A stretch of DNA of 64,000 nt from the NCBI GenBank assembly GCA_003278705.1, contig QCDR01000005.1, positions 18,794 through 82,793 on the forward strand. The letters run 5' to 3'. Positions 11,541-22,069 of this stretch are shown piece after piece; position 1 is the first letter of the stretch; each line of letters opens with the position of its first letter. Position numbers and translations under genes: made by a program. Source of the stretch: Prochlorococcus sp. AG-355-J23 (GTDB lineage: Bacteria > Cyanobacteriota > Cyanobacteriia > PCC-6307 > Cyanobiaceae). Under the pieces are notes generated by a model, which saw only the letters and a list, made by a program, of their open reading frames with translations, did no database searches and was not told where the DNA came from.

Positions 11541-12800
11541 ATGACTAATACTGATTCTGATAATTCTCGTGAATGGGCTGCACAAGCTTATGCGCTTTTA
11601 AAAAAACGACAGGAAGAGCAAAAGCAAGAATTAAAGAAACAGGAAGAGCAAAAGCAAGAATTAAAGAAACAGGAAGAGCAAAAGCAAGAATTAAAGAAAC
11701 AGGAAGAGCAAAAGCAAGAATTGCTTGAAATTCCTAATAAAGAAAATATTGCTGGACAGTCTAAAACTGTTCCTGAAGCTGAATTAGGCGAATTTGATGA
11801 TAATTTTACTTGGTCTGCAATGGTATTAGCTGCTCAAGGAAAAAAAATAAATCAAATATCGATTGATGAAATTGATTGGTTAACTAAGTTGCGGAGAGGA
11901 TTAGAAGAAACCCGAAAAGGATTTGTTACTGAATTATTGGATAAATTGGGAGATGATCCTCTTACTCCTGAATCTCTTGATGATTTAGAGACTCTATTAA
12001 TAAGAGCTGATGTGGGGATTGATTCAACCGATAAAGTTATAAGTTCTCTTAGAACAAAATTAAATGAGGAAGTCGTGGGTGGAGAAGCAGGAATAAAATT
12101 CTTGAAGAAGGAATTAAAATTAATTATCGATAAACCAATTAAAAATTCGGGCTCTGATATTTTAGTTCCCCAAAAGGGTAAGTTAAATGTCTGGTTATTA
12201 GTAGGAGTTAATGGTGTTGGTAAAACTACTACATTAGGAAAATTAGCATATTTGTCATCAAAAAGTAATTATAAAACTTTGATTGCTGCTGCTGATACTT
12301 TTAGGGCGGCCGCAGTAGAACAACTTAAAGTGTGGGGAGATAGAAGTAATGTTGAAGTTATATCTAATCAATCAAAAAATGCTGATCCAGCTGCTGTAGT
12401 TTTTGATGCGATTAATTCTGCAAAAAAAAGAAACATTGATTTATTACTTGTTGACACAGCTGGTAGATTGCAAACAAAAAACAATTTGATGGATGAATTA
12501 GCAAAAATAAAAAAAATTATTGATAAAAAGGTCCCTGATGCAATTGTTGAATCATTATTAGTTTTAGATGCAAGTCAGGGACAAAATGGCTTAAAACAAG
12601 CAAAAAGTTTCGCTAAATCAGCAGATTTAAGTGGAGCAATTATTACAAAATTAGATGGCACTTCTAGAGGAGGTGTCTCTTTAGCTGTATCTGAAGAAGT
12701 AAATTTGCCTATAAGGTTTATTGGGGCCGGAGAAGGTATAAAAGATTTGAGACCTTTTAATAGTTATGAATTTGTAGAGGCTATGCTTGCAGATAAATAA
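11541..12800 (+). CDS. ftsY: Signal recognition particle receptor FtsY
   Basis: 419 residues. The C-terminal NG GTPase domain is complete: GVNGVGKTTTLGKLA (P-loop, near residue 222), DTFRAAAVEQLKVW, DTAGRLQTK (near 304), TKLDGTSRGG (near 368) and FIGAGEGIKDLRPF. It is the SRP docking receptor for co-translational membrane insertion. The acidic N-terminal A region contains a tandem array of the decapeptide QEEQKQELKK, listed separately. The start is ATG. It ends a likely DUF502-nusB-ftsY cluster. Confidence 0.96.
   Translation: MTNTDSDNSREWAAQAYALLKKRQEEQKQELKKQEEQKQELKKQEEQKQELKKQEEQKQELLEIPNKENIAGQSKTVPEAELGEFDDNFTWSAMVLAAQGKKINQISIDEIDWLTKLRRGLEETRKGFVTELLDKLGDDPLTPESLDDLETLLIRADVGIDSTDKVISSLRTKLNEEVVGGEAGIKFLKKELKLIIDKPIKNSGSDILVPQKGKLNVWLLVGVNGVGKTTTLGKLAYLSSKSNYKTLIAAADTFRAAAVEQLKVWGDRSNVEVISNQSKNADPAAVVFDAINSAKKRNIDLLLVDTAGRLQTKNNLMDELAKIKKIIDKKVPDAIVESLLVLDASQGQNGLKQAKSFAKSADLSGAIITKLDGTSRGGVSLAVSEEVNLPIRFIGAGEGIKDLRPFNSYEFVEAMLADK
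11610..11722 (+). repeat. Tandem 30-bp repeat inside ftsY
   Basis: Three perfect 30-bp units (11610-11639, 11640-11669, 11670-11699) and a 23-bp partial fourth unit, in frame, encode the decapeptide QEEQKQELKK. The units are identical at the DNA level including synonymous positions, which indicates recent slippage or unequal exchange. They lie in the linker N-terminal to the FtsY NG domain and would form a charged helix whose length may vary between strains. Confidence 0.97.
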
Positions 12801-12867
12801 ATATTAAATCAATTTTTTTTAAAAACTTAAATTTAATGTTAAAACATATTTATCTATTAGATTTGTT

Positions 12868-14211
12868 TTGACAAATAATCAAAAAGAAAAAATATTTTCG
12901 AATAAATTTATCCAAAATTTTTTAGAAAACGATCCTAAAGTAACTCTAAAAAATAAATATAAATTTGCTGAAATTGCATCTTCCTTAGCATATTATTTAA
13001 AATCATTTTCCAACATAAATAAACTATTAGATTATGTATGCTTAATTTTTAAACATATTTTTTCTGAGAATATAATCTTAATTATTCCTTTGAATTATGA
13101 GGGAGAAATATGGAATGAAAATATAAAAATTTCTGTTAATCATGAATTTTTAACAATTCAAGAAGAGATTAATAGTTTTTTGGATCAATTTCATTTTGCA
13201 AAAAATTTTAAAATAAAAGAAATCCTGACTTTTGAAAATGCTTTAAAAAATAAATTTAAAGATTATAAAATTGAACCAAAAAAAATTATATCTAGAGGCA
13301 AATGTAGGGGATTTATTTATATTTTTAGCGCAGATATTTCAAGACCATCGATTACTGAAGATAGTAATTTTAACTTTATTAAAAATTGTCTAGCTGTTGG
13401 ATTAGAAAATCACTTCTTAATAAAAACAAAGAAAAAGCATGAAAATGTTGATAGAGAAATTTCCACTGGTGCTGAAATTCAATCTCAATTACTCCCGGAT
13501 TATTGTCCAATTATCCACGGTATAGACCTTGCTGCACATTGTAGACCAGCTCTTCAGCTCGGTGGAGATTACTATGATTTTATGTGCTTAAAGACGAATA
13601 TCTCTGAAAAAAGGAAAGAAAAATCAAGATGGGCATTTGTAATAGGTGATGTCATGGGTAAAGGGATTCCAGCCGGTCTTTTAATGACTATGTTAAGAGG
13701 AATGCTACGTGCAGAGGTTCTTACAGGTCTGCCTCCAGATAGAATTTTGCATGATTTGAATCAGCTAGCAATAAATGATTTAGATCAATCGCATAGATTT
13801 GTGACATTATTTTACTCAGATTATGATCCTAGAACTAGAAAATTGAGATTTGCAAATGCAGCACATAATCCTCCTCTGCTTTGGAAAAGTTCAGATCAGA
13901 AAATTATTAAATTAGATGCAAAAGGATTTGTACTCGGACTACAAAAAGATGCTGAATATCATTGTGGTGAAATCAAGCTTAATCAAAATGATTTAGTTCT
14001 TTATTATACCGACGGAGTAATTGATACTTCTAACTCTTTAGGACAAAGATTTGATGAGGAAAGATTAATTAAAACCCTTACAAAATTATGCAAGCAATCT
14101 TATACATCACAAGAAATTTTAAATAAAATATTTAAAAAGTTAGATGATTTTACAGGGCAAAATAGACATCTTGAAGATGATGCCTCGATGGTTATTTTTC
14201 AATTGAAATAG
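12868..14211 (+). CDS. RsbU-type PP2C serine/threonine phosphatase
   Basis: 447 residues from a TTG start. Residues about 195-445 form a SpoIIE/RsbU PP2C domain: GAEIQSQLLPDYCP, RPALQLGGDYYDFM, FVIGDVMGKGIPAGLLMTML, FANAAHNPPLLW and LVLYYTDGVIDTSN, with the metal-binding Asp residues intact. The N-terminal ~180 residues are GAF-like in size and pattern but diverged and Lys/Asn-rich. Such enzymes act in partner-switching pathways that free or sequester sigma factors. No anti-sigma or anti-anti-sigma gene is adjacent, so the target is unknown. Confidence 0.9.
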   Translation: MTNNQKEKIFSNKFIQNFLENDPKVTLKNKYKFAEIASSLAYYLKSFSNINKLLDYVCLIFKHIFSENIILIIPLNYEGEIWNENIKISVNHEFLTIQEEINSFLDQFHFAKNFKIKEILTFENALKNKFKDYKIEPKKIISRGKCRGFIYIFSADISRPSITEDSNFNFIKNCLAVGLENHFLIKTKKKHENVDREISTGAEIQSQLLPDYCPIIHGIDLAAHCRPALQLGGDYYDFMCLKTNISEKRKEKSRWAFVIGDVMGKGIPAGLLMTMLRGMLRAEVLTGLPPDRILHDLNQLAINDLDQSHRFVTLFYSDYDPRTRKLRFANAAHNPPLLWKSSDQKIIKLDAKGFVLGLQKDAEYHCGEIKLNQNDLVLYYTDGVIDTSNSLGQRFDEERLIKTLTKLCKQSYTSQEILNKIFKKLDDFTGQNRHLEDDASMVIFQLK

Positions 14212-14273
14212 ATATTTTTTGTCACTTATATAAAAAAATGCTTTATTAGAGATACTTAAAGTTACTAATTGAT

Positions 14274-15653
14274 ATGGCAAAAGTTTGGAGTAAAAGGTTT
14301 GACAATGCACTTGACCCTTTTATTGAAAAGTTTAATGCCTCAATTGGTTTTGATAGAAAGCTTATTTTAGAAGATTTAGATTGCTCGATTGCTCACGCGA
14401 AAATGCTTGGTAAAACAAAAGTTTTATCCTCTGCTGAAACTTTGCAAATTATTAATGGTTTAGAGTTAATAAAAGTTGAATATTTGGAGGGTAAATTTTC
14501 TCCTAGTCCACCTTCTGAAGATATTCACTATTGCATAGAAGAAAAGCTGATAAGTTTAATTGGTGAAACTGGAAAAAAATTACACACAGGTAGAAGTAGA
14601 AATGATCAAGTAGGTACAGATATAAGATTGTGGCTAAGAAAAGAGATTGACAATATTGAAATTTTAATAACCGATTTGCAAAAATCCTTCTTAAAACTTG
14701 CGAAATCCAATATTTATACCTTAATTCCTGGATATACCCACATGCAAAGAGCTCAACCATTGTCTTTGGCTCATCACTTATTGGCTTACATAGAAATGCT
14801 CCAAAGAGACCGTGAAAGATATAAAGAAGTACGCTCAAGAGTTAATATTTCTCCTTTAGGAGCTGCAGCATTAGCTGGAACAAAAATAAAAATAGATAGG
14901 CACTTTACAGCTGCAGAATTGGGTTTTAAAAAGATTTATAAAAACAGTATTGATGCAGTAAGTGATAGAGATTTTTGTATAGAGTTTGTTTCTGCATCTG
15001 CTATATTGATGTCTCATTTAAGTAAAATTTCAGAGGAAATAATTTTATGGGTAACTGATGAATTTTCTTTTGCAAAATTAACAGATAAATGTGCCACAGG
15101 AAGTAGTTTAATGCCGCAGAAAAAAAATCCTGACGTTCCAGAATTAATAAGAGGTAAGACAGGAAGAGTATATGGACATCTCCAGGCATTGTTAACTATG
15201 GTCAAAGGGGTTCCACTTTCTTACAATAAGGATTTTCAAGAGGATAAAGAGCCAATATTTGATACTGCAGAAACAATATCTTCTTGTATTAAAGCAATGA
15301 CTATTTTAATTAATGAGGGCATTGAATTTAATATTAAAAATCTATCTGATTCCGTAGAAAACGACTTTTCTAATGCTACTGATTTGGCAGATTACTTAGT
15401 TGATAAAGATGTTCCTTTTAGAACTGCCTATCAAGTTGTTGGTCAAATGGTTAAATATTGTCTCGAGAGAAAAATGTTATTTAAAAATCTTAAAATTGAA
15501 GAATTTAAAAAATTTCATCCCGAATTTGATGAGGATGTTTTTTTGGATCTTAAACCTCTTAATGTCGTTAAATCAAGAAATAGCGAAGGCGGTACAGGTT
15601 TTGTTCAGGTAGAAAAAGAGGTAAATAATTGGCAAAAAAGATTGTTACTTTGA
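14274..15653 (+). CDS. argH: Argininosuccinate lyase
   Basis: 459 residues, the normal length. The fumarase/aspartase-superfamily signature [19 protein letters not shown] appears near residue 278, and [14 protein letters not shown] and [18 protein letters not shown] mark the substrate site. It releases fumarate from argininosuccinate to give arginine. The start is ATG. argJ lies at 53.8 kb and speA at 48-50 kb, so arginine genes are present but dispersed. Confidence 0.97.
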   Translation: MAKVWSKRFDNALDPFIEKFNASIGFDRKLILEDLDCSIAHAKMLGKTKVLSSAETLQIINGLELIKVEYLEGKFSPSPPSEDIHYCIEEKLISLIGETGKKLHTGRSRNDQVGTDIRLWLRKEIDNIEILITDLQKSFLKLAKSNIYTLIPGYTHMQRAQPLSLAHHLLAYIEMLQRDRERYKEVRSRVNISPLGAAALAGTKIKIDRHFTAAELGFKKIYKNSIDAVSDRDFCIEFVSASAILMSHLSKISEEIILWVTDEFSFAKLTDKCATGSSLMPQKKNPDVPELIRGKTGRVYGHLQALLTMVKGVPLSYNKDFQEDKEPIFDTAETISSCIKAMTILINEGIEFNIKNLSDSVENDFSNATDLADYLVDKDVPFRTAYQVVGQMVKYCLERKMLFKNLKIEEFKKFHPEFDEDVFLDLKPLNVVKSRNSEGGTGFVQVEKEVNNWQKRLLL

Positions 15654-15764
15654 ATCTCAATTATTTTTTTTACAACAAGGGTATGCTTTGAAGTAGAATA
15701 GTAAAGCAAAGTTATAAGACTACTAATTGTAGTTTTTTTAGGTAAATTTTTTGTTGAGTTTAAA

Positions 15765-16223
15765 GTGAGTATTTTTGTTGGCAATTTGCCGTTCCGCGCA
15801 GAGCGTGAAGATGTTATACAGTTGTTCGCCCCTTTTGGTGAGGTTCTAAATTGTTCTCTTCCCTTGGAGAGAGATACTGGAAGGAAAAGAGGATTCGCAT
15901 TTATTGAAATGGCAGATGAATCGATTGAGTCAAAAGCTATTGATGGTTTGCAAGGCACGGAACTTATGGGTAGACCTTTAAGAATTAATAAAGCTGAACC
16001 TAGAAGTTCTGGTGGTTCTCGTAGAGGAGGAAGAGGCGGTAACAATGGAGGCTACGGCGGTGGTAATGGATCTAATACTAACGCTAACAAATCTTCTGGA
16101 GCAGAAGGTTGGGAAGACAGAAGTTATGGAAATTCTTCTGATAATTCTGAATATGAAAATGGGAGGAGCAGAAGAAAAAGGGGAGTATCTAATGAGAGTA
16201 ATGCTTCAAACGAGACAAATTAA
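15765..16223 (+). CDS. RRM-type RNA-binding protein with Gly/Arg-rich tail
   Basis: 152 residues from a GTG start. One RNA-recognition motif covers residues 1-80, with RNP2 IFVGNL and RNP1 KRGFAFIEM. A Gly/Arg-rich tail follows (SRRGGRGGNNGGYGGGNG, then Asn/Ser-rich). This is the cyanobacterial Rbp arrangement, often cold-regulated, thought to act on mRNA stability or localisation. It converges on the dus gene, whose end overlaps the last four bases. Confidence 0.93.
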   Translation: MSIFVGNLPFRAEREDVIQLFAPFGEVLNCSLPLERDTGRKRGFAFIEMADESIESKAIDGLQGTELMGRPLRINKAEPRSSGGSRRGGRGGNNGGYGGGNGSNTNANKSSGAEGWEDRSYGNSSDNSEYENGRSRRKRGVSNESNASNETN

Positions 16224-17224
16224 TAACCCATTTCTTCAAGCTCTGTTGTTAATTTAAATAGATATTCAATATTTAATTCTTTTTTAATAGATTTATTTGA
16301 AATTTGATTTCTCCAAATTTTAGCTTTTGGTATACCTTCAACTAAATTTATAAGATGTTTACAAATATCCCAAGATTTTCCTCCATTACTTAAATGCTTT
16401 TCTATGTATGGAATTAAGGAGAATAAAATTTTTGAAGCAGATTTGGGTTTTTTATTAATTCCATAAATCTTATGGTCAATTTCAGACCATCTCAAGGGAT
16501 GTTTATAAATTGATCGTCCAATCATGACCCCATCAAAATCATTCAAGGCTTTTAATGATTCATCGATATTTGTTAAACCCCCATTGATTTCTATTAATAA
16601 GTCTGGGTTTAATTTTTTTAATTTTTTTACTACATCATAATTTAGTGGCGGTATGGTCCTATTTTGTTTTGGATTTAGACCTTTTAATATGGCTTTCCTT
16701 GCATGAACGGTAAATCTTTCTGCACCAGCATTTGCAATAATTCTTACGAAATTATTCAAGTTAACGAAACTATCATCATTGTCTATACCGATTCTGTGTT
16801 TGATCGTAACCGGTAAGTTGCAATTATTTTTTAAGGATTCTATACATTTTGCTACTTTTTTAGGGTCTTTCATAAGTGAAGCGCCAAAATTTCCAGAACA
16901 CACTCTTGGACTCGGACAACCAACATTAAAGTTTATTTCGTCATAACCCCAATCTTGAGCCATTTGGGCTGCCTCTTTAAGTATTTTAGGATCGTCTCCA
17001 CCAAACTGAATTGATATCGGATGTTCTTCATCATTAAAATCTAGAAAGTTTTCTTTTTTATTCGTATAAACTAAACTCTGGGCTACAATCATTTCCGTAT
17101 ACAATAAAGCTTCAGAACTGATTTTTCTCATTATCATTCTGAAGTGTTTATCAGTACAATCCATCATTGGAGCAATACTTAATTTATGAATATTTTTTAT
17201 AGAATTAGGCTGAATGAAATTCAT
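16220..17224 (-). CDS. dusA: tRNA-dihydrouridine synthase, DusA type
   Basis: 334 residues of a TIM-barrel flavoenzyme that reduces uridine in tRNA D-loops. Visible are APMMDCTDKHFRM at the FMN site, the catalytic Cys103 in NFNVGCPSPRVCSGNFGASLM, RFTVHARKAILKGLNPKQNR, and INGGLTN...GVMIGRSIY at the phosphate-binding end. Length and the HARKA motif favour DusA over DusB/C. It is divergent from msrB (22-base gap). Confidence 0.93.
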   Translation of the reverse strand: MNFIQPNSIKNIHKLSIAPMMDCTDKHFRMIMRKISSEALLYTEMIVAQSLVYTNKKENFLDFNDEEHPISIQFGGDDPKILKEAAQMAQDWGYDEINFNVGCPSPRVCSGNFGASLMKDPKKVAKCIESLKNNCNLPVTIKHRIGIDNDDSFVNLNNFVRIIANAGAERFTVHARKAILKGLNPKQNRTIPPLNYDVVKKLKKLNPDLLIEINGGLTNIDESLKALNDFDGVMIGRSIYKHPLRWSEIDHKIYGINKKPKSASKILFSLIPYIEKHLSNGGKSWDICKHLINLVEGIPKAKIWRNQISNKSIKKELNIEYLFKLTTELEEMGY

Positions 17225-17246
17225 TACTTTTTTGTGATTTAAATAT

Positions 17247-17741
17247 ATGAATCAATTTCTATCAAGAAGAACTTTTATTCTAATTCCTACGATGTCAATT
17301 TTAAAAATAATTTTTAAACCCATCCAAGTATTAGCATCTTCACTAGCTTCTAAACAAGAGTGGAATTTCTCAAAAGACGAATGGAAAGCCAGGCTTAGTC
17401 CAGAATCCTATTATATTTTGAGGGAGGAAGGGACTGAAAGAGCTTTTAGCAGCTTATTAAATAATGAGAAAAGAAAAGGATTTTTTCACTGTGCAGGATG
17501 CGATTTGCCGCTTTTTTCCTCAGATAAAAAGTTTGATAGTGGTACAGGATGGCCAAGTTTTTGGGATTCAATTCAAGGATCAGTAGAAACAAAAGTTGAT
17601 TTCAAGTTAATAGTCCCTAGAACTGAATATCATTGCTCTAGATGCGGAGGTCATCAAGGACATGTTTTCAATGATGGTCCACTTCCTACTGGCAAAAGAT
17701 ACTGCAATAATGGATTGGCATTAAGGTTTGTTCCTGACTAA
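17247..17741 (+). CDS. msrB: Peptide-methionine (R)-S-oxide reductase with twin-arginine-like leader
   Basis: 164 residues. MsrB domain from about residue 38: zinc ligands Cys82/Cys85 (HCAGC) and Cys130/Cys133 ([12 protein letters not shown]), GTGWPSF, and catalytic Cys153 in [11 protein letters not shown]. It reduces methionine-R-sulfoxide. The first ~33 residues form a leader with SRRTFILIP, a twin-arginine-like motif, then a hydrophobic stretch and LASSLAS as a possible cleavage region. That suggests export to the lumen or periplasm; this is inferred, not shown. Confidence 0.93.
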   Translation: MNQFLSRRTFILIPTMSILKIIFKPIQVLASSLASKQEWNFSKDEWKARLSPESYYILREEGTERAFSSLLNNEKRKGFFHCAGCDLPLFSSDKKFDSGTGWPSFWDSIQGSVETKVDFKLIVPRTEYHCSRCGGHQGHVFNDGPLPTGKRYCNNGLALRFVPD

Positions 17742-17748
17742 ATATTTG

Positions 17749-17771
17749 TGCGGCCTTCCGCAACTTGTTTT
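17749..17771 (+). terminator. Possible terminator after msrB
   Basis: A 5-bp GC stem TGCGG/CCGCA with loop CCTT (17749-17762) is followed by ACTTGTTTT. It lies seven bases after the msrB stop. The T tract is weak, so this is a modest call. Confidence 0.35.
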
Positions 17772-17815
17772 GTGCATCACTTTATTGGAGAATAGTTTTA
17801 TTAAATTTTAGAAAA

Positions 17816-18535
17816 ATGATTGAAAATCAATCAGACAATATTGCTAATAAAGAAATTGATGATTCTATCCAGGATAATGTTCCTGAGGATATATCATCTA
17901 CTCAAAATTCAACCACCGAAAATGATGAATTATCTGCTCAAAAAACAGAAGAAATAAATACTGAAGAATTAAAAAATACTATTTCAAATAATGATGCAAG
18001 ATTAGAGCAATTAGAAAAAGAGCATGAAACATTAAAAAATCAATATATAAGGATTTCAGCAGATTTTGACAATTTCAGAAAAAGGCAGTCTAGAGATCAG
18101 GACGATTTAAAAATTCAACTCGTTTCAAAGACTTTAACTGCAATTCTTCCTATTGTTGATAATTTTGAGAGAGCAAGACAACAACTTAAACCAGAAAGTG
18201 AAGAAGCCCAAGCTCTTCATAGAAGTTATCAAGGATTGTATAAACAATTGGTAGAAGTTTTAAAACAACAGGGAGTTTCACCCATGAGAGTTGTTGGTCA
18301 GCAATTTGATCCAAACTTGCATGAAGCTGTATTAAGAGAACCTAGTGAAGAGTTTGAAGAGGATTTTATTATTGAAGAATTACAGCGAGGATATCATCTA
18401 GAAGGTAAGGTTTTGAGACATGCATTGGTTAAGGTTTCTATGGGACCTGGCAAACAAAATTCACAACAGGAAGTAGAACAGGATACAGTTGAAGGGGATG
18501 TTAATTCAGAGGCAAATACTTCTGAAGATGTATAA
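17816..18535 (+). CDS. grpE: Nucleotide exchange factor GrpE
   Basis: 239 residues from ATG 17816 (MIENQSDN). An in-frame TTG at 17765 would add 17 residues ([17 protein letters not shown]) unlike GrpE, so I reject it. An acidic disordered N-terminus is followed by a long helix ([19 protein letters not shown]) and a C-terminal beta domain with [17 protein letters not shown]. It releases ADP from DnaK. dnaJ follows after 29 bases, giving a co-chaperone pair; dnaK itself is not here. Confidence 0.95.
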   Translation: MIENQSDNIANKEIDDSIQDNVPEDISSTQNSTTENDELSAQKTEEINTEELKNTISNNDARLEQLEKEHETLKNQYIRISADFDNFRKRQSRDQDDLKIQLVSKTLTAILPIVDNFERARQQLKPESEEAQALHRSYQGLYKQLVEVLKQQGVSPMRVVGQQFDPNLHEAVLREPSEEFEEDFIIEELQRGYHLEGKVLRHALVKVSMGPGKQNSQQEVEQDTVEGDVNSEANTSEDV

Positions 18536-18564
18536 ATTCCAAATTCTTATTTGAGCATTATCTA

Positions 18565-19692
18565 ATGGCTGATTTTTACCAAATACTTGGAGTTTCAAGA
18601 GATGCTGATGCTGATACCTTAAAAAGGGCTTATAGAAAATTAGCACGACAATACCATCCTGATGTTAATAAAGAACCTGGAGCGGAAGATAAATTTAAAG
18701 AAATTGGTAAGGCTTACGAAGCATTAGCTGATCCTGAAACTAGAGCAAGATATGACCAATTTGGAGAGGCTGGCCTTGGGGGTGCAGCTGGAATGCCTGA
18801 TATGGGAGATATGGGTGGCTTTGCAGATTTATTTGAAACTTTTTTCAATGGCTTTGGGGGGCAAAATCCACAAGGAGGAAGAACACAAAGAAGAGGTCCT
18901 CAACAAGGTGATGATCTAAGGTATGACCTTAATGTTGACTTTAAAGATGCAATTTTTGGCCAACAAAGAGAAATTAAAATTCCTCATTTGGAGACATGTG
19001 AAGTCTGTAGGGGAACAGGTGCAAAACCAGGAACCGGTCCCAAAACTTGTTCAACATGTGGTGGAAGTGGACAAGTTAGAAGAGCTACAAGAACACCTTT
19101 TGGTAATTTCACACAAGTAGCTGAATGTCCTTCATGTAATGGTGTTGGCCAGATAATTGCAGATCCATGTGTAACTTGCGGTGGAAATGGCGTAAAGCAA
19201 GTCAGAAAAAAATTAAGAATTAATATTCCTGCAGGAGTTGATACTGGTACTAAATTAAGAGTTTCCGGCGAGGGAAATGTTGGTTTGAAAGGAGGTCCAC
19301 CTGGAGATCTTTATGTTTTTATAAAGGTTAAGAATGATTCAAAACTTAAAAGAGATGGTGTAACTATTTACTCAGAAATAGCAGTAAGTTATTTACAGGC
19401 TATTTTAGGTGACACTGTTGAAATTACTACTGTTGATGGAAATGTTAATTTAAAAATTCCAAGTGGTACGCAGCCAAATACAACTCTTTCTCTTGAGAAT
19501 AAAGGAGTACCTAGACTGGGTAATCCGGTTGCAAGAGGAAATCATGAAGTCTTAGTAAAAGTAAAATTACCGACTCGTATAACCGACGCAGAACGAGAGC
19601 TTTTAGAGGGTTTAGCTTCTCAATATTCAGATAAAAATATTAATTCCAGTAGTGGACTTTTTAGTAAATTATTTGGTAAAGAATCTTCATGA
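18565..19692 (+). CDS. dnaJ: Chaperone DnaJ (type I Hsp40)
   Basis: 375 residues with all type I domains in order: J domain with HPD at residues 31-33, a short Gly/Phe region ([17 protein letters not shown]), four CxxCxGxG zinc-finger repeats near residues 145-210 ([32 protein letters not shown]) and the C-terminal client-binding domain. The last four bases overlap the next gene, so translation is probably coupled. Confidence 0.97.
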   Translation: MADFYQILGVSRDADADTLKRAYRKLARQYHPDVNKEPGAEDKFKEIGKAYEALADPETRARYDQFGEAGLGGAAGMPDMGDMGGFADLFETFFNGFGGQNPQGGRTQRRGPQQGDDLRYDLNVDFKDAIFGQQREIKIPHLETCEVCRGTGAKPGTGPKTCSTCGGSGQVRRATRTPFGNFTQVAECPSCNGVGQIIADPCVTCGGNGVKQVRKKLRINIPAGVDTGTKLRVSGEGNVGLKGGPPGDLYVFIKVKNDSKLKRDGVTIYSEIAVSYLQAILGDTVEITTVDGNVNLKIPSGTQPNTTLSLENKGVPRLGNPVARGNHEVLVKVKLPTRITDAERELLEGLASQYSDKNINSSSGLFSKLFGKESS

Positions 19693-19919
19693 CTTCCTTA
19701 AAGCATTTGGATCTTAAATCTGTTCCATGTCCTTTAAATGTAGTCAAAATTAAATTGGCTTTGGAGAAGTTATCTAAAAATGAGCAACTTATTGTTGAAC
19801 TAGATAAAGGTGAACCTGAAGAAATGGTATTAAACAACTTAAGAGAGATGGGATGGCTCTTTAAACAAATTAAAGAAAATGAAAAATTTATAAAAATAAA
19901 AATATTGAATGAAAATTAA
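19689..19919 (+). CDS. TusA/SirA-like sulfurtransferase domain protein
   Basis: 76 residues with the TusA fold pattern: [22 protein letters not shown], with Cys14 in the position of the sulfur-carrying cysteine. The usual CPxP motif reads CPLN, so the second proline is missing. Family members relay sulfur in tRNA thiolation and cofactor synthesis. It overlaps dnaJ by 4 bases and rsgA by 11, giving a tight dnaJ-tusA-like-rsgA run. Confidence 0.85.
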   Translation: MTSLKHLDLKSVPCPLNVVKIKLALEKLSKNEQLIVELDKGEPEEMVLNNLREMGWLFKQIKENEKFIKIKILNEN

Positions 19920-20826
19920 TAGTAAATATTTAGGTTTAGTTACAAAAAAATTTAATGATTTTTTTTTAGTTGATTTAAAAAATCAAGAAAACTCTGGAAA
20001 TAGCGAGAAATTTTTATCTAAGGTTAAGAAGTCTATAAATTTCAAGGATCAATTAATTTATGTTGGAGACGAAGTAGCGATTGAAAAAATTGATTTTAAA
20101 AGTAAACGCGCAGTGATAACAAGTCTAAAAAAAAGAAAAAATCTTTTAGTTAGACCCTCAGTTGCAAATATTTCTAACATATACGTTACTTTTTCCGTTG
20201 AAGAACCAGAGTTAAATTTATCTCAAGTTAATAGGTTTTTGATATCAGCAGAATCAATGGGAGTTGAAGTCTCATTAGTTTTGACAAAGTGTGATTTAAT
20301 TTCTGATAAAAGAAGATCATATCTAATTGATAAATTTGAGAAATGGGGTTACCAAGTAATAACTTTAAATTTACAGAAATCTGAATGTTTTAAAAATTTA
20401 TTAGCCGAGTTAAAGCAAAAAGAATGTTCAATTTTTATGGGCCCTTCAGGCGTTGGCAAAACTACTTTGCTAAATATGATTATTCCAGGTCTTCAAAATA
20501 GTACTTCTCCAGTTTCCAATAAAATTAAGAGAGGAAAAAATACTACTCGAAATGTTGAGTTATTTTCTATGTCAAATCAAAGTTACATTGTGGATACTCC
20601 TGGTTTTAATATGCAACCCCTAGATGTTGATATTAAGTTGTTACCAAATCTTTATTCAGAAATATATAAACAGGTAATCGAAGAAGGAATTAAGTGTAAA
20701 TTTCGTAATTGCTTACATTTAAACGATGAGGGATGTAATTTAAATAAATCCTTCGAAAGATATTCTTTTTATAAAGAAATGATTGAGTCGTCTAAGAGTC
20801 ACTATTATCAAAACCAGGAAGATTAA
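19909..20826 (+). CDS. rsgA: Small ribosomal subunit biogenesis GTPase RsgA
   Basis: 305 residues of a circularly permuted GTPase: G4 (TKCDLIS) comes before G1 ([14 protein letters not shown], near residue 178) and G3 (DTPGF, near 228). An N-terminal OB-fold precedes it, and a C-terminal zinc cluster has [14 protein letters not shown]. It acts in late 30S maturation. The 3' end overlaps the convergent ybaB by about 35 bases. Confidence 0.95.
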   Translation: MKINSKYLGLVTKKFNDFFLVDLKNQENSGNSEKFLSKVKKSINFKDQLIYVGDEVAIEKIDFKSKRAVITSLKKRKNLLVRPSVANISNIYVTFSVEEPELNLSQVNRFLISAESMGVEVSLVLTKCDLISDKRRSYLIDKFEKWGYQVITLNLQKSECFKNLLAELKQKECSIFMGPSGVGKTTLLNMIIPGLQNSTSPVSNKIKRGKNTTRNVELFSMSNQSYIVDTPGFNMQPLDVDIKLLPNLYSEIYKQVIEEGIKCKFRNCLHLNDEGCNLNKSFERYSFYKEMIESSKSHYYQNQED

Positions 20827-21142
20827 GATTTAATCCACCAGTCAAATCATTCATCCTTTCTTTCATAGTTGTAGTTGATAATTCATGAGCTTTTTGAATA
20901 GCTTGTAGAATGTTTTGCTCTATTTTTTCTTTATCTGCATTTAAAATATTTTCTTGTACTTCAACCTTTAAAGGAAGTTGGTTGCCACTTATCCAAACTT
21001 TTATCATCTCATCATCACTTTTGCCTTCAATCTCCATATTTTCAAGTTCATCTTGTAATTTTTGAGCATCTTGCTGAATTTGTTTAGCTTTTTTAAAAGC
21101 TTCTGTAAGTTGTCCAAAGTTAGGAAGTCCAAAACCCGCCAT
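20792..21142 (-). CDS. ybaB: YbaB/EbfC nucleoid-associated protein
   Basis: 116 residues with the family core [22 protein letters not shown], followed by an [14 protein letters not shown] beta part and a C-terminal helix. These small dimers bind DNA and are often next to recombination or replication genes. Here it lies 17 bases downstream of murB on the same strand and converges on rsgA. Confidence 0.93.
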   Translation of the reverse strand: MAGFGLPNFGQLTEAFKKAKQIQQDAQKLQDELENMEIEGKSDDEMIKVWISGNQLPLKVEVQENILNADKEKIEQNILQAIQKAHELSTTTMKERMNDLTGGLNLNLPGFDNSDS

Positions 21143-21159
21143 TTTGTAAAAACGTTTCT

Positions 21160-22053
21160 TTAGTTAGGATAGTCAAAACCAATCATTCTTACTTCTGGTT
21201 GCAAATAAATCCCTTTGTTTTGTAGTACTTTTTGTTGAATTACTGTTATTAATTCATAAATATCTTTTGAACTTGCTGAAGAAGTATTAATTATAAAATT
21301 TGAATGCATTGTAGAAATTTCAGCACCGCCAATTTTAAATCCCTTTAAACCCATATCATCAATTATTTTTGCAGCATAATTATTTTCAGGATTTTTAAAA
21401 ACACTACCAAAACTTGGTTGATGATATGGCTGTGTTTCTGTTTTTAATTTAAGGTTATTTTTGGTTGTTTGAATTAATTTTTCTATATTTCCATTAGGTT
21501 CAAAATGTAATCTTGCACTAATAATTGATAAATCATTTCTTTGAAAAGAGCTAAATCTATATTCAAAATTGATATCTTTTTTTTCAATTTCAAGTCTTTC
21601 AAGAGTTTTATTATTAATAACTTTTACGGAAATAAGATTTTTTGCTAGCGAAAAATCACCTGTGCCAGCATTCATATAAATTGCTCCTCCTAATGTTCCT
21701 GGAATTCCGACAGCCCATTCCCCTCCTTGTAATCCATTTTTAGCAAGAAAATTAGATAATGTTGGGAGCATTACACCTGCTTCCGCTTCGATAATTCCTG
21801 AATATGGTTCTATCTTTAGTGATTTCAATTTTTTTGTACAAACAACTAAGCCTTTTATGAAAATATTATTTATTAAAAGATTTGAACCTGCGCCAATTAT
21901 TTGACATCTTTGTTTATTTAAATTAGCCCATTTTATTAGATATGAAAGTTCTTCAACGCTTCTTGGCTCAGCGAAATATTCAGCCACTCCTCCCACTTTT
22001 ATAGTTGTATAACTACTTAAATTACAGTTTTCAGAAAAAATTTTTTTATTCAT
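21160..22053 (-). CDS. murB: UDP-N-acetylenolpyruvoylglucosamine reductase
   Basis: 297 residues, a type II-length MurB. FAD-binding motifs include [26 protein letters not shown] and [15 protein letters not shown]; the catalytic Ser lies in [10 protein letters not shown] and the Glu in LQPEVRMIG. It makes UDP-MurNAc for peptidoglycan. It follows murC after 16 bases, so murC-murB-ybaB are probably one transcript. Confidence 0.96.
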   Translation of the reverse strand: MNKKIFSENCNLSSYTTIKVGGVAEYFAEPRSVEELSYLIKWANLNKQRCQIIGAGSNLLINNIFIKGLVVCTKKLKSLKIEPYSGIIEAEAGVMLPTLSNFLAKNGLQGGEWAVGIPGTLGGAIYMNAGTGDFSLAKNLISVKVINNKTLERLEIEKKDINFEYRFSSFQRNDLSIISARLHFEPNGNIEKLIQTTKNNLKLKTETQPYHQPSFGSVFKNPENNYAAKIIDDMGLKGFKIGGAEISTMHSNFIINTSSASSKDIYELITVIQQKVLQNKGIYLQPEVRMIGFDYPN

Positions 22054-22069
22054 AAATTAGTTATTAATT

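Noticed and set aside
11610-11722. CRISPR-like tandem repeats
   Set aside because: Units abut without spacers and are in frame inside ftsY, so they are coding repeats.
17765-17815. Upstream extension of grpE
   Set aside because: The 17 extra residues start at TTG, are unlike GrpE, and ATG 17816 gives the usual acidic N-terminus.
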